Assembly: GCF_036417845.1 (NCBI RefSeq)
Contig: NC_089980.1
Location: 111,253,169-111,317,168 of the forward strand
DNA: 64,000 bases
Source: Apteryx mantelli
Taxonomy: Eukaryota; Chordata; Aves; Apterygiformes; Apterygidae
Reading direction: 5' to 3'
The notes under the pieces are model-generated. The model saw nothing but the letters and a program-made list of their open reading frames with translations. It had not been told where the DNA came from and made no database searches. Below are positions 1-20,300 of the stretch, in pieces. A program made the position numbers and the translations under genes. Each line of letters opens with the position of its first letter. Within the stretch, counting starts at the first letter, position 1.

Positions 1-869
1 TTGTCATGTGTTTTGTAAGCTGTAGATCTGAAAGCAGCAGCCATCTGAGTAGCGCTGGCCCTTCCAGCTCCCTCCCACACAGCTGAGCTTTAATTCAAGC
101 CAATGTCACCTCTCTGGTTAGTAGCCTAGGAGCTGTAGGGGCAGGGCTGCCTGCAGCTGCGCAGCCTGTCCTCCCTAGCACCTTGCTAAGAAGCAGTGGG
201 ACTGTGTCAGCACTTCAGCAAGCTTTTGTGGAGACCACTACCCTTTAGTGAAACACTTTAAAACTGACCAGGCTGTTGAGGGTTGTGAAATCCCAGGCTC
301 ACTCTAAAATTTTCAGCTTTGGACTCACAGCTGGTGAGTTAGTGCAGAGATAAACAGAAATTAGAGGGGCAATGGGGGGGGGGGGGGGGAGAAAAAGCCA
401 AAATAAAAAAAAAACACCTTTTCCTAAAGTATAAGGCTGAACTTAAGAAGAAACAAATGTGGTATTTGCCAGTTAAGAATACAACTATTTTGCTTTGTTG
501 CTTCACAGAAGATTATCAGAAACCAATGAGCTTGAACTTGCAGAGTAGTAACTGATAAAATGCAATTTCCCGTTATATTAATTAAAAAAAAAAAAAACAC
601 ACAGCAACCTCAAACTACACAGAAATAGTGGGAGACAGGATTATGCCATAGACAAAGCATGGAATGGGGTGTCACAAGAGCTGGAGCCTAGTTCTAGTCT
701 TGTGACCTTTGGATGGACTGTTCATTGCTCTTAACTTCCCCACTATAAATTAGAGCTATCTTTTTTTCCAGAAAATATTGGGATCTACTTTACAAATAGT
801 ACCACATTATTACAGTTATAATCAGTAAGAAGTAAGACAATGTATTGTTTAGGAAAATACAATATACAG
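1..869. other. Flank beyond BAG2 3' end, no gene seen
   Basis: No conserved open frame or RNA gene recognised. It contains a run of 16 G at 374-389 and an A-tract near 583-596. In human RAB23 lies beyond BAG2, but nothing like it appears in these bases. Confidence 0.6.
374..389. repeat. Poly(G) tract, 16 G
   Basis: Uninterrupted run of G on the plus strand, followed by an A-rich stretch. It can form quadruplex-like structures and is prone to length error in sequencing. Confidence 0.9.
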
Positions 870-892
870 TTTATTAATTTTTCTGGTTTATT
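870..892 (-). terminator. Paired AATAAA poly(A) signals (887-892 and 870-875), BAG2
   Basis: Two AATAAA hexamers 17 nt apart on the minus strand, followed by a U/GU-rich stretch (CTGTATATTGTATTTTCC). This is the better candidate for the main BAG2 cleavage site. Confidence 0.55.
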
Positions 893-1124
893 GCAATGAT
901 TTGTCTTTTTGCCCCAAACATTTGTTTTCCACACTATGTATACAGCAGAGAAAAGTTGTGGAAGTTGAAATCTTAGTATGTGACAAAACAACTTCAGTTT
1001 AAAAAAAAAAAGAAGAAGAAAAGAAAGGCTAGATTTTGACAGTTTTTGACAGTTCAGCAGAAGCACATTACAATTTGCAGTAGCAGTACCAACTCTACAG
1101 GAGAAATCTTGATAGCATTCTTTC

Positions 1125-1130
1125 TTTATT
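1125..1130 (-). terminator. Poly(A) signal AATAAA, proximal, BAG2
   Basis: TTTATT on the plus strand, about 200 nt after the BAG2 stop. The downstream U/GU-rich context is weak, so this may be an alternative short 3' UTR end. Confidence 0.4.
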
Positions 1131-1196
1131 GCCAAAAACAAAATGCCAATACTAGCAAAACCCATTTAATGCTTGCACCTCACAATCAGATACTTT

Positions 1197-1236
1197 GGTG
1201 TGTGCATGTGTGTATGTGTGTGTGCATATGCGTGTA
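1197..1236. repeat. (TG)n-rich microsatellite
   Basis: Interrupted alternating TG/CA purine-pyrimidine run on the plus strand. It lies within the inferred BAG2 3' UTR. Confidence 0.85.
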
Positions 1237-1330
1237 CCTGTAAAAAGTAACTTTTCTTAGCCTTCTGTGCGCTTTTTTAAATGGAGACTTGATCATTTCG
1301 TGATTTGACAAAAGTAACCAAGAGGATGTT

Positions 1331-10490
<9,160 letters not shown>

Positions 10491-10804
10491 TCATGGCCAA
10501 AGAAGGAGCCCGCCCGCCGCCTGCCCCCGCGGCCACCCCGCCTCCGCGCCCAGCCGCGGCCCCAGAGGCGCCGCCTCACGCAGCGCGCTGCGCGCCTCGC
10601 CTCGCCTCGGCAGCCCCGCAACGCCTCCTCCCCCCTCCGGGCCCGCCCCGGCACGGAGGCACCGCGCCGCGGCCCCCCGCGGGAGCCAGGACGAGGGGAG
10701 GGGAGCGGAGGAGAGGGAGCGCCTCGCCCCAGGAACCGGGCTGGGTCCTGTTCTGTACATCGCGCATTCAGCAGAAATGCGGGGCCCAGCGCATGCTATA
10801 ATTT

Positions 10805-10809
10805 ATTGG
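10805..10809 (-). promoter_or_regulatory. CCAAT box upstream of BAG2
   Basis: ATTGG on the plus strand, about 410 bp upstream of the BAG2 ATG and just outside the densest part of the CpG island. A motif match only. Confidence 0.35.
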
Positions 10810-10826
10810 TGAATCAAGGAGCTACA

Positions 10827-10836
10827 GCTGAGTCAC
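10827..10836 (-). promoter_or_regulatory. Antioxidant response element / AP-1-type site
   Basis: Minus strand reads GTGACTCAGC, an exact fit to the ARE core RTGACNNNGC, and overlaps an AP-1 site (TGAGTCA on plus). About 430 bp upstream of the BAG2 ATG. Binding by NRF2, BACH or AP-1 factors is inferred from the motif. Confidence 0.45.
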
Positions 10837-11095
10837 AAGTTATAATTAAATCCGCAGGCAAGAAAGAGTTTTTCCTACTGACACCTAAACGTTGTCCTGC
10901 ATGCCGTCCTGCACCGGCGCCTGAAAGCGTTGCCCAGTCACCACGCACCCTAGCACAGGACAGTGGTGCAAAAGCCCTGCTTTCCCCCGATAGCTGCTTT
11001 CCGCGGGGTGGGAGCCACCGCAGCCCCCCGGGACAGGGGCTCCCGGAGCTGCAGGGCTGCGCCGCTTTTGCCCCGCTCACCACCCTTGGGGAGCA

Positions 11096-14000
11096 GCGGA
11101 ACCGGACCTGCTAAAGCAGCACGAACCGCCTTCCCAGAACCTAAGTTTGTTAATACCTACAGTAACCCGATTCTAGATGGTAGCCATTCGTATGAGGGTT
11201 TACCTTCCAGAACTACTGTGTATAGTTAATTGGTTTGGTCTTTCCCTAATTAAATAGATATCAAAATAGCGGGATATACAAAGATGAAACTCCCAAAGGC
11301 AAAAAGAAGAAATGAGAAGAGGAAAACTAGAAGTGCCTTAAAAATCCAGAAGCCTGTTTGAGGAGAGAAAAAAATTGGAGGAAGGTAAACTGGAGACAGC
11401 ACTTGCTATAAGCAGAAACAGAACCTGAACAGTAGTCTTCAAAAACAGATACTTAACATACTTGCATTGATGCAGTACATCTTTCTGAAACTAAGCGTAA
11501 GAGTCACCTGGTTAGACACAGAAGAGAAAACAGTTCTACTGAACATCTTTGTCCAAGGTAATACAAAAAGGCTTACTGGAAAGAAAATTGTTTAACATTT
11601 TCTTGGTATGCCAAAAAGAAAAAAATTGTGATAGCAAAGATCTACATCTAGTAATGACTTTTTCCAGATCATATTTAACTTCTCTGTATAAACCAGGTAA
11701 CTTCTATCTCACAAGAGCACATCATACTAACTTAGGAAACTTAAGCACAGAAAGAAATCTTCTGTAATTCAGATTCCTGTTGGTTCTAGCAATTCAAGTC
11801 ATATATAGAATTTACTTGCCATTATTGTGACTATTTAAAAAGGAATTTGCTTATCCCTAATTTCAGGTTTGGGCAAATACTGCAATTCTCTGACAGACCA
11901 ATTTTTGGCATCCAGTTAACAGGATTTTTGTTGCACAGGGATAACGTTTTGAATGCTTACTCTGCATGTAGCTATTTTCTCAGGCTTGTTCATTCAGAAT
12001 GATATCACATCCCCCAAGCCTCTTGCTAAATTAATTGCCTGAGTTTTGTTTTTTCACATGGCTGGGTAAGTAAGGATTGTGGCCTGTGAGCTCACAGAAG
12101 TAATCTCATTGTGCAACAATTGTTCTATCACTACAGTCTATGTAGAAAATGATTAAAAACCACTTCTACCCCCCCCCAAACATATACAAACAGAAACCTG
12201 GGGAATAATGTGATGCAATTTGCAAGCATTTTTCCTAGGATCCTTCTATTCCTCCCATACTAATTTATTAAGTATTAATTAAGCTGTGTTTAAAAAGCAA
12301 AAAATCAGAATTGCTAGTAGCCAAAAGGTTATGAAGATTTTTTTCCTTGCACAGGGGTTTAAATCTATGCAGGTAGAATGTGCAATGAAATGCAGGCGCA
12401 GAAGTGTTGATGGTTGTGTGCAATTGTATCACGCATGACTGTCTTTTTTGATGTTTGTGTCAGGACTGCTGCTGCCCGACCACATCCCTTTCTCCTAATC
12501 TTGTCTACAGCTGCGTTCACCCGGCTGGACTGTGCAGCCTGCTCCAGCTGCAGGCACCCGTGGGAGACTGACCCAGAGGAAACGTGCATCTCAGGCTTTC
12601 TGTACTCCTGTCTCAGCAGCCAAGTAGTTGGCTGTCCCTCATTTTAATGACAGTATCATAAAACATGCATGCACCTGGCAGAACAGAGCGACTGGCAGAG
12701 AATCCTCATTCACACGCACGAGATCTTTTATGGTAGCAGAAAGAGGAACCTTCCCAGGCCTTAGACACCTAACACATTTGTAAAAGTCCAGAGCAAGTGA
12801 AATGATCTACACCAAAAGCAGTACTAATTGTCACATTGCTAAATATCATCTTAGTTCCAGTTTCACCTTATTCCAAATCCTGATATATGCCTTGTCACAT
12901 ACTCTAACAAACACTTGCATATGAGCTGTCATGGAATAAGATCAAAGAGAAAGTCCACACCCCAGAAACGCCATGACAGATTCTTTCCTTCCCTTCTACA
13001 GCACCTTCATCTGGAGAATTTTCTTTATACATAAGCATTATGGAAGCACAACGCTTCCCGTACATACCATGCGGACGCAGCTGTGGCTTGGGCCAGCCAA
13101 CCACAGTGAGCATTTAGTCCGCCAAGCACACTGTAACAGCAGCAGTAAAGATGTGCCAACGTGAGTTTTAGGGTATGTTTTCCAATCAAAAGCTGTACTT
13201 ACTAATACAAGTACAGCTGGCCCCTTACTTAGCACCTGCCAAACCTGTGCTACTGTGTCCTTTCTGCTGTTGTTACTGATGCTAATTAACGCTAGCACTG
13301 TGTTTGCCTATACACATCACCATCATCTTACTGTGAAGGCAAGCCCTGCAGTCCCAAGGCTGTTGGAAGCCTGATTCCTCTATCTCAAAATCAAAAAGTC
13401 AGTGTGACCATTTCAGGGCATGGAGCAGTTCATTCTTACAGAGAGGAAAATTGCTTAGTAAATGAGCCAGTGAATTCTTTACAGCTGCAGATGCTAGGCA
13501 GTTTTTAGATAGAGTTCACAGCAAAAACCACTGGAGGACTCCCAGAAAGTAGGATATTGGCAGTGAAAAGGAACTTTTCAGATTTACAAGAGGAACTTTA
13601 CATTTAAGTTTCCACACACACAGAACTTTGAGCACAAACTTTGAACATACCTGCCACTTACCATAAATTTTCTGACTTCTTTACACCCACATTTATAATA
13701 TGTTGGACCATATTATTTGACCCAGAATGTTAAAACTGAGCTCTAACTCTTGAATTCAAATTTCTGCAGAAAATTTGGGGCAGTTTAGAACTGTCAAAGA
13801 ACTATGCAAATGTAGACTTTAATAGTCTGCATTTAAATCTTGCTACTTAACTGGAAAGAATTGCCAGAAAGGATCTCTGTGTTAACGTCAGCCAATTTTT
13901 CTAAATGAATTTTAAAATGATTTGTCATCCATCCTTCTCACCTCCTTCCAACTTAAAGCAGTCATTGTAAACATTGTTAGGACAGCATAAGCATATGATA

Positions 14001-17000
14001 GAACACTTTCCTTTTAAGAAAGAGCATGGCATGACTTCATACCTCTATAATCTTAACCATATTTGGTAAAGATTCAGTAAAGTTTTGCATGTTACATAAT
14101 ATTTACCAGACCGACTTACCATCAAGGTGTCTTAAGACTCAGATGACGTGACCACCATAGGTACACTAGTAGTCATTTCTGTGTATCTTGAAGAGCTTAT
14201 AAAATTAATCCATCATCCAAATATATATCACTATTATACAAGGCAAGTAGTTTACAGTAAACTAATCTCATCCCTTCAAATTATTGCATCTTTAAAAACT
14301 ATGTTTAAACTCTGCAAAAGCAACCAAGTAGGGATGAAGTTTTAGTGCTGAGTGACTTCTGTAACTGTTACACTGATTTATTCGGCATCTCATCTTCTCT
14401 TTGAACATGATCAACAGAGGGATTCTATTCGATCTGAAAGAATATGGCACACAGAATTAAGCAACAAAGAGATAGGAACCTTGTACCAATCTTGACTCAT
14501 CATTTGAGTTTTACAGAACTTCTGCATGCACTGTACAGAAAATTAGAACATTAAAATGAAAGAAAGAGTAGGTTGGTGGTAGTCAGGTAGAGACAGAAAG
14601 CATTTTTCTTTAAAGATGAATGTGAAAAAGCACCAAGTGATTAATTTGGAGTAACAAAGTGTGAATTCAAACATTACCTTAGAAGCAAATTATCTTTAAA
14701 AAGGGCAGGACATTTACGCTTACTGTATAAATGATGCTGGACAAGCCTCTTAACAAATAAGTTGTGTTTATAAATGCAGACACATCTTCCAGAATGCACA
14801 TGGCAAACCTCAAAAATGTCAGCCAGTTAAGCAAGACCCACCAGCCTGAAACACCAAATTCTGAAACACACCATTTACAAGGCACCTTTTTCAGATGAAG
14901 AATAAGGTGCAGTGCCATAAGATGTTGGTGTGAAACAATTCACATGTCTGTACATACAATGTTAAGAATTTTCTCTGCTCTTCTGGAAACAGAGGTACCA
15001 CGGGGAACTTTGCAAAGAAACATTTCAGACAGTGAGAGGACATCAGAGAAACCAAGAAAATCAGAAGAAATTTTAAGACATTGACAATCTGGAGAATACT
15101 TTTAACAGAAAAACAATATAAGGACTAGCACTCTCTTTAGCTGTTTTATAAAAGCCATAGAAGGAGTGTTCGGGATTTACTACTTGCTTTGGGAAGCAGG
15201 TGAGGAGGACAATACAACATATGTAATATGTCCATATGTGGCTTCCCCCCCCCATGCAACCAATTAAGTCATCACTCATCAGGTTAAACAGATTTTAAAT
15301 TTATGACAAAATAAAATGAGGAATAAATGAGGACTAGAGCACATGTTTAAAATCTACCATAGCAGACTTTGGAGAAGACTCAATGGCTTACATATCCAGG
15401 TCTTAAATATGTCTTGAGCCAAGCAAAGAACTTTCTCAAGCTGAAGCAAGCTTTCATATGAAAGGAATATGAACCTTTAGTGTTTGGGCTGAAAAAACTT
15501 GTCCCAAAAGCCACTACAATTTGCACTGAGAAGTTTTTGGGGATGAAAGTTGTCCTCTGTCATATCTCATGCTTTATTAGAAGAACGTATTTAGTCAGTG
15601 TGAAAAATTCTGAAACTGATTCAGCTCAAGTATTATTAGCTAAAGGTGACTCAAACTCTTCTAAAATGGTGCTTCCTCAGCAGCAATACGGTACTGCACA
15701 AGCAGTTTTGAACAGGGGTGTTACTAATCCAAGATTTATATTGGGAAAGCAATAGAAAAAACAACAGAAAAACAGTATCATGAGCTCCTGTTTATTCTAT
15801 AACACTTAGCTTCAGAGCTTTTTTTTTTTTTTTTAATGCACTGGATATGTTCCAACTATTTTCTGGGGTTCACACAGTTTCTTCTTTCAAGCTGTATGAC
15901 TGCCAATGAGCTTTGAGCTAACTCACTAGATTCTTCATCAATTTTATTTGTTTCAGAGTTAGCAAATATATGACAATCATGATCTGAAATAAACCAGTGT
16001 CACAGTTTTCCAACATTTTTAACCATAATGAAACACACCTGTAGTTATTCTGACTCTTTGGAATTGAGAGTCAGTAAAATTTAGCTTTCCTTTTGTCTTA
16101 CTCCCCCAAAATGAACATTTTTTGCATAATATGTATTTAGATTTACAGCAGTTACAAGCAAACTCATATGCTAATGATTAAAAAAAAAATCAAGCCAACA
16201 TTTTATTACATTGAGATTTCTTACTGATTGACAACTGTCAACAGAAGTGAAATAAGATGGTAAAGCTGGACAGCTTGCATAGTTATTTTTAAAGAAGGAA
16301 CTGAGAAAGGTGGCACAGGTGACAAGTTGAAACAAAAATTAGAGAATCATTCACCTAAAAATAAGGACAGTACAAAAATAATTAACACAACTACATTCAG
16401 GTATCCAAGGCCACCTCTCTATGAACAGAAGACAGTAAAAAGCCAGCAGAGAGGAATGAAGCAACTTGAATTCTTTCACATCTATTTCAAAGAGGAACTT
16501 GAAAGTTTATTTATCTTCTGTTCACTGATAAAAGTTGTTTCAGCCCTAGATTAGGGAGAGAGACTGAACCTGTCAAACTTTAAGCCATCTAGTACAACAG
16601 TACCACACTCCTATTAAAAATATACACATTTATAAAAATAAAGCTAACAGAAACTAACTATACAGTCTGAGGTCCTGATTCTGCCATTTATAACAAACAG
16701 GCCATAGACAAACCTGGGGTCTATGAGGTGAGATTCTGTCCAGGGACAAGAATCAGGCCATGTATTCAATTTGTAAAACTGGGACCTAAGCTTCTCTTTA
16801 TAACAAGATGAGACAGGCAAGTCAGTCTGAGATAATTTGAGTTTACTATTTTTATCTATTGGAAGGTCACACAAAAATGTTTAAAAAAAAAATAACAGCA
16901 TTTTGTGACAGAAGAATTAAATACAAGAACCAATTAAAAAAATATATATATTGTAAGACCAGCCTACTTTTTAGGCAACAACTTACACAGCTAGATTGGA

Positions 17001-17049
17001 GAGACTTAGTCGTTGCTCATTAGAAACAGAATATGCAAAGGCTTAAAAA
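11096..17049. other. Intergenic region between ZNF451 and BAG2
   Basis: About 6 kb of AT-rich DNA between the ZNF451 3' end and the BAG2 CpG island. A poly(T) run of 16 lies at 15819-15834. Short open frames only; none resembles a known protein. Confidence 0.7.
15819..15834. repeat. Poly(T) tract
   Basis: Run of 16 T on the plus strand in intergenic DNA. No associated retroelement body recognised. Confidence 0.85.
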
Positions 17050-17055
17050 TTTATT
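17050..17055 (-). terminator. Poly(A) signal AATAAA, ZNF451
   Basis: First AATAAA after the stop codon, about 210 nt downstream. The following minus-strand sequence has a modest U-rich element (TATTCTGTTTCTAATG). Confidence 0.45.
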
Positions 17056-17264
17056 TTTATCATATACAGTATATTGCAGCATATATCCATAAACTCCAGC
17101 TGTTCATCAGCATGATGGAAAACATCAGATTATAAATCTAATAATTCAAGACACAAACATGTTTTCGAAGCAGTATTTCTGAACCTTTGTAAATTGGGTG
17201 AACAAGCTTCCATTTTTGTAAGCAGCTTTGATGACATGCTATTGGTGTACAGAAGTATCTTCAT
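17050..17264 (-). other. ZNF451: ZNF451 3' UTR (shortest inferred form)
   Basis: AT-rich sequence following the ZNF451 stop, down to the first AATAAA on the minus strand (17050-17055). A longer UTR is possible; another AATAAA lies at 16506-16511. Confidence 0.45.
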
Positions 17265-17317
17265 TTACATTTCGTCAAGGCTCCTCTTGATAGCTTCTTC
17301 CAATTCTGCATCTTGCT
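17265..17317 (-). CDS. ZNF451: ZNF451 coding exon 15 (UIM and stop)
   Basis: 53 nt, acceptor ATACAG, TAA at 17267-17265. Residues 1073-1089: EQDAELEEAIKRSLDEM. This fits the UIM pattern with acidic residues, A1081 and S1085, and aligns with the human C-terminus. Confidence 0.95.
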
Positions 17318-20300
17318 CTGTATGAATATAAACAAATGTTTTAAAGTTAGTTTCTAAAAGCAAAACATTATGTGGTCATAAAAACAAAGAATGTTTGAAA
17401 CCAAAGTTACGCAGAAAGCCACCTTTGCGGGCATCTGCTTGCATTAAAGTAAGTGGTCAATAAGCCACTAAATATGTGCAAGAACCAAGAATAAGGTCCC
17501 AAACTGTGGTACACTGCTGCTAATGGCACACAGTTCACTCTGCAGCGATACCTGGATTGTTCTGTGAAAGCAGCTTTTTTACCTCCTCCACCCACTTTTT
17601 CTTTCTCCTCTTTGAACAGTTGCTAGGGCCCTTTCCTCTTACTCTTTTTGGGGGATATTTTGCCTCCCCATTCCCTCTTACTCCCATACCAGGACTACAA
17701 CTGGCCACGCATACGGCTAGCTCAACACAGCGGAAGCCAGGCTGGCTCCATAAGGTCAGATGTCCTCACTGCAGTACAGAGGCATCAGAACTGGGACCTC
17801 CAGTACATATCAAATGCCACTGCTGTCACTAATGGCAACATCCAGTGCTAGGGGCATCTGAGTGTGGCAGACTTCCAGTACTGTAAATGAATACATTGGA
17901 CCTTTAATAGTAATGTGTAGTAACAGTTGATAAATCTAATTGAATAAATTCTGTGAACCTAAGATTTAGTTATCTTAATCACTGAACTTGTACAAAGTGT
18001 CTGATGATTTTTTAGTTCTTTTTATTTCCATCAGGCAGGAGGGGAGAGTCAAGCCTTTAAGCAATACGTTATTTTTAAAGAGCATCATAGTCTGTCACCA
18101 AAAATAAATCACTACATGGTCTGAACACCACCACTAAAAGCACAACAGCAAAAGGATGAAAACAATTTTAAATAAGATAAAATATGATGTGAGCAGATAG
18201 TTGTACTGCTAATTCAAACTTGTGCATAAATCTACAGCTCCCTTTTGGCAGACCAGAGTGCCTTGGTGAGATATAATACATAAATTTGAACTATTTATTC
18301 AGAAGTTCAATAGGAGAAGTTCTACTGGAGTCAACAAAGCCATATTAAGCTGGTATGAAGTGAGCTCAGTCAAGGCCTTAATCTCACAATGTCCTGTGGT
18401 GCATCAATAAAAATAGGTTTTGAGTCTGCTGACATACTTTTAAGGTTAGTAAACTATTTTTTCTTTTAACTCATCACAGTGTTCTTAACTGCTTACGGTT
18501 GCCCAGTGAAGTACTCAGAATATTTTAGAGTATGCCTAAGATGTCTCTTGCCGTGAAAATTAGCTAAGCTTAATCTCTTTACCTTCTGTATTACCAGCAC
18601 TCCTGAAAACAGAGGAAAAGTGAAAACTAGTACCCACCTTCCTGTTTCTTTGTTTCTTCTAAGCTCCTTTTTACTGTTAGCTTGATATCTTCATCCTCTT
18701 CACTATCTGAAACTTAAACACACAAATGAAACATACATTATACAGTGCTTCTAAGAAAACCATTAACAGTCACCTCTTACAATTCTCTTCCTATAATAAG
18801 ATTGTAGGTTGGTTTCGAAGCACTGCACTTGTGACCTGAAATTCAAGATAAAATACATTGTAATAGTTCAAGACAGTAACTCAAGAGAAAGTTTTTTCAA
18901 CCCTCTCTCCTTTCTCCCCAGAATCCAGAAGCAGACTGTTTCAATTTTATATTATTTTAAAGCAGTAACAACAAAAAATAGGTGCAGAAGCTAGCATTAC
19001 TGTATTTGTTGCTTTATAATATTCAGTTATTGAAAAAAATGGCATTATTCGCTTTCTACAAATTGTCAAGGATTTCATTATGGGGTGAACTGCTATAATG
19101 TGAATGCTGCCTACATGTGGTATTAAGCTAGGTTTTGCTGCGTAAATACCCATCCATTTTGAACAACAGAGTACTATACCTCTATTTGCTAAACTGAGCC
19201 CTGCAATTCAGCAGATGTTCAATTCTTACAAAAAGAAAAAAGTGGATGCACTTAATTCAATCTGCTAATTCATCATAATCAAGCCCAGCTGAAACTGTCA
19301 CCTTTCCCATTCTAAATAATGATCTTCATGAAGCTGACACCTCCAGAACAACACCTGCACTTGCAAGTGCCTAGCAGGTATTGGTGTATGTTTTCATTTG
19401 TTTTAAATGGAGCCTCAGTAAAGTACAGGTAAAATAAACAAGTCCATCAATCACATCTTATATTTATTCTCCTGCTAGAGGTTAATTGGTATTTTGGCAG
19501 ATTGTCTCTGTAATAAGGACTTACAATATCTACAATGAACTAGCTGTCTTAGGGTCATGGCAACAGGAGAAGCATTTCCCTTAAAGTCATTACATTTATT
19601 AATATACCAATGTAGTTCTACTTACGTTTAGAGGCAAAATATCTGGATACGAACATCTAAATTAAGAACTGCATTACTTAAGGCAGTCCTTAAAATGACC
19701 CAAGTTAGGTATTCAAAGTGACAGGTACACTTTCTAAATTTTGTCTTCAAGCTTCTAATACATATACCTTGTTTGAATAGGAACATTACTGACTCCTTCC
19801 TGATTCCAGGAACACAAACTCCAACAGCTGGTATCAAATAGAGATTGGAGCCCACAAAGATGCCAGCAATAGTTGGATATATATTGCAATTAAAACGGTC
19901 TTTCTCCAGCCTCTTGGCAGACTGACTGTGAATGCTTTTTGGAGCTGCCCACTATCTCTGGGCAGAAGAACTACCTTCCTGTATATCTTATTTCAAAGCA
20001 AATAAAGCAACAAAAAAGATAAACCTACACAAATCCAAACAAACCTCATTAAAATAATTTATGAAAGCAATAAGAAGTGGAAAGAAAAGGCTTTGCACAA
20101 GTGGCTTCTCCTTTATACCTTCTTAATCTTCCAGCCTGGAAGGCATCTCACACTGTTCAAAAATTTTGTACCTGTCAAAGGTGTAATAGCTGATGCAATC
20201 ACTCCCTAGTTCATTTCTTGGAATAAGTATAATGGAAGAATTGACATCTGGAGAGCAATAAGTAATAAAGCATTGGACAAGAGTGTCTCTGGTTTGCTAC

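Larger units (their letters stand above)
870..1330 (-). other. BAG2: BAG2 3' UTR (inferred extent)
   Basis: AT-rich sequence following the BAG2 stop on the minus strand, down to the last of three AATAAA hexamers. The extent is inferred from the signals and has no transcript support. It contains a GT-rich microsatellite at 1197-1236, read as CA-rich in the transcript. Confidence 0.55.
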
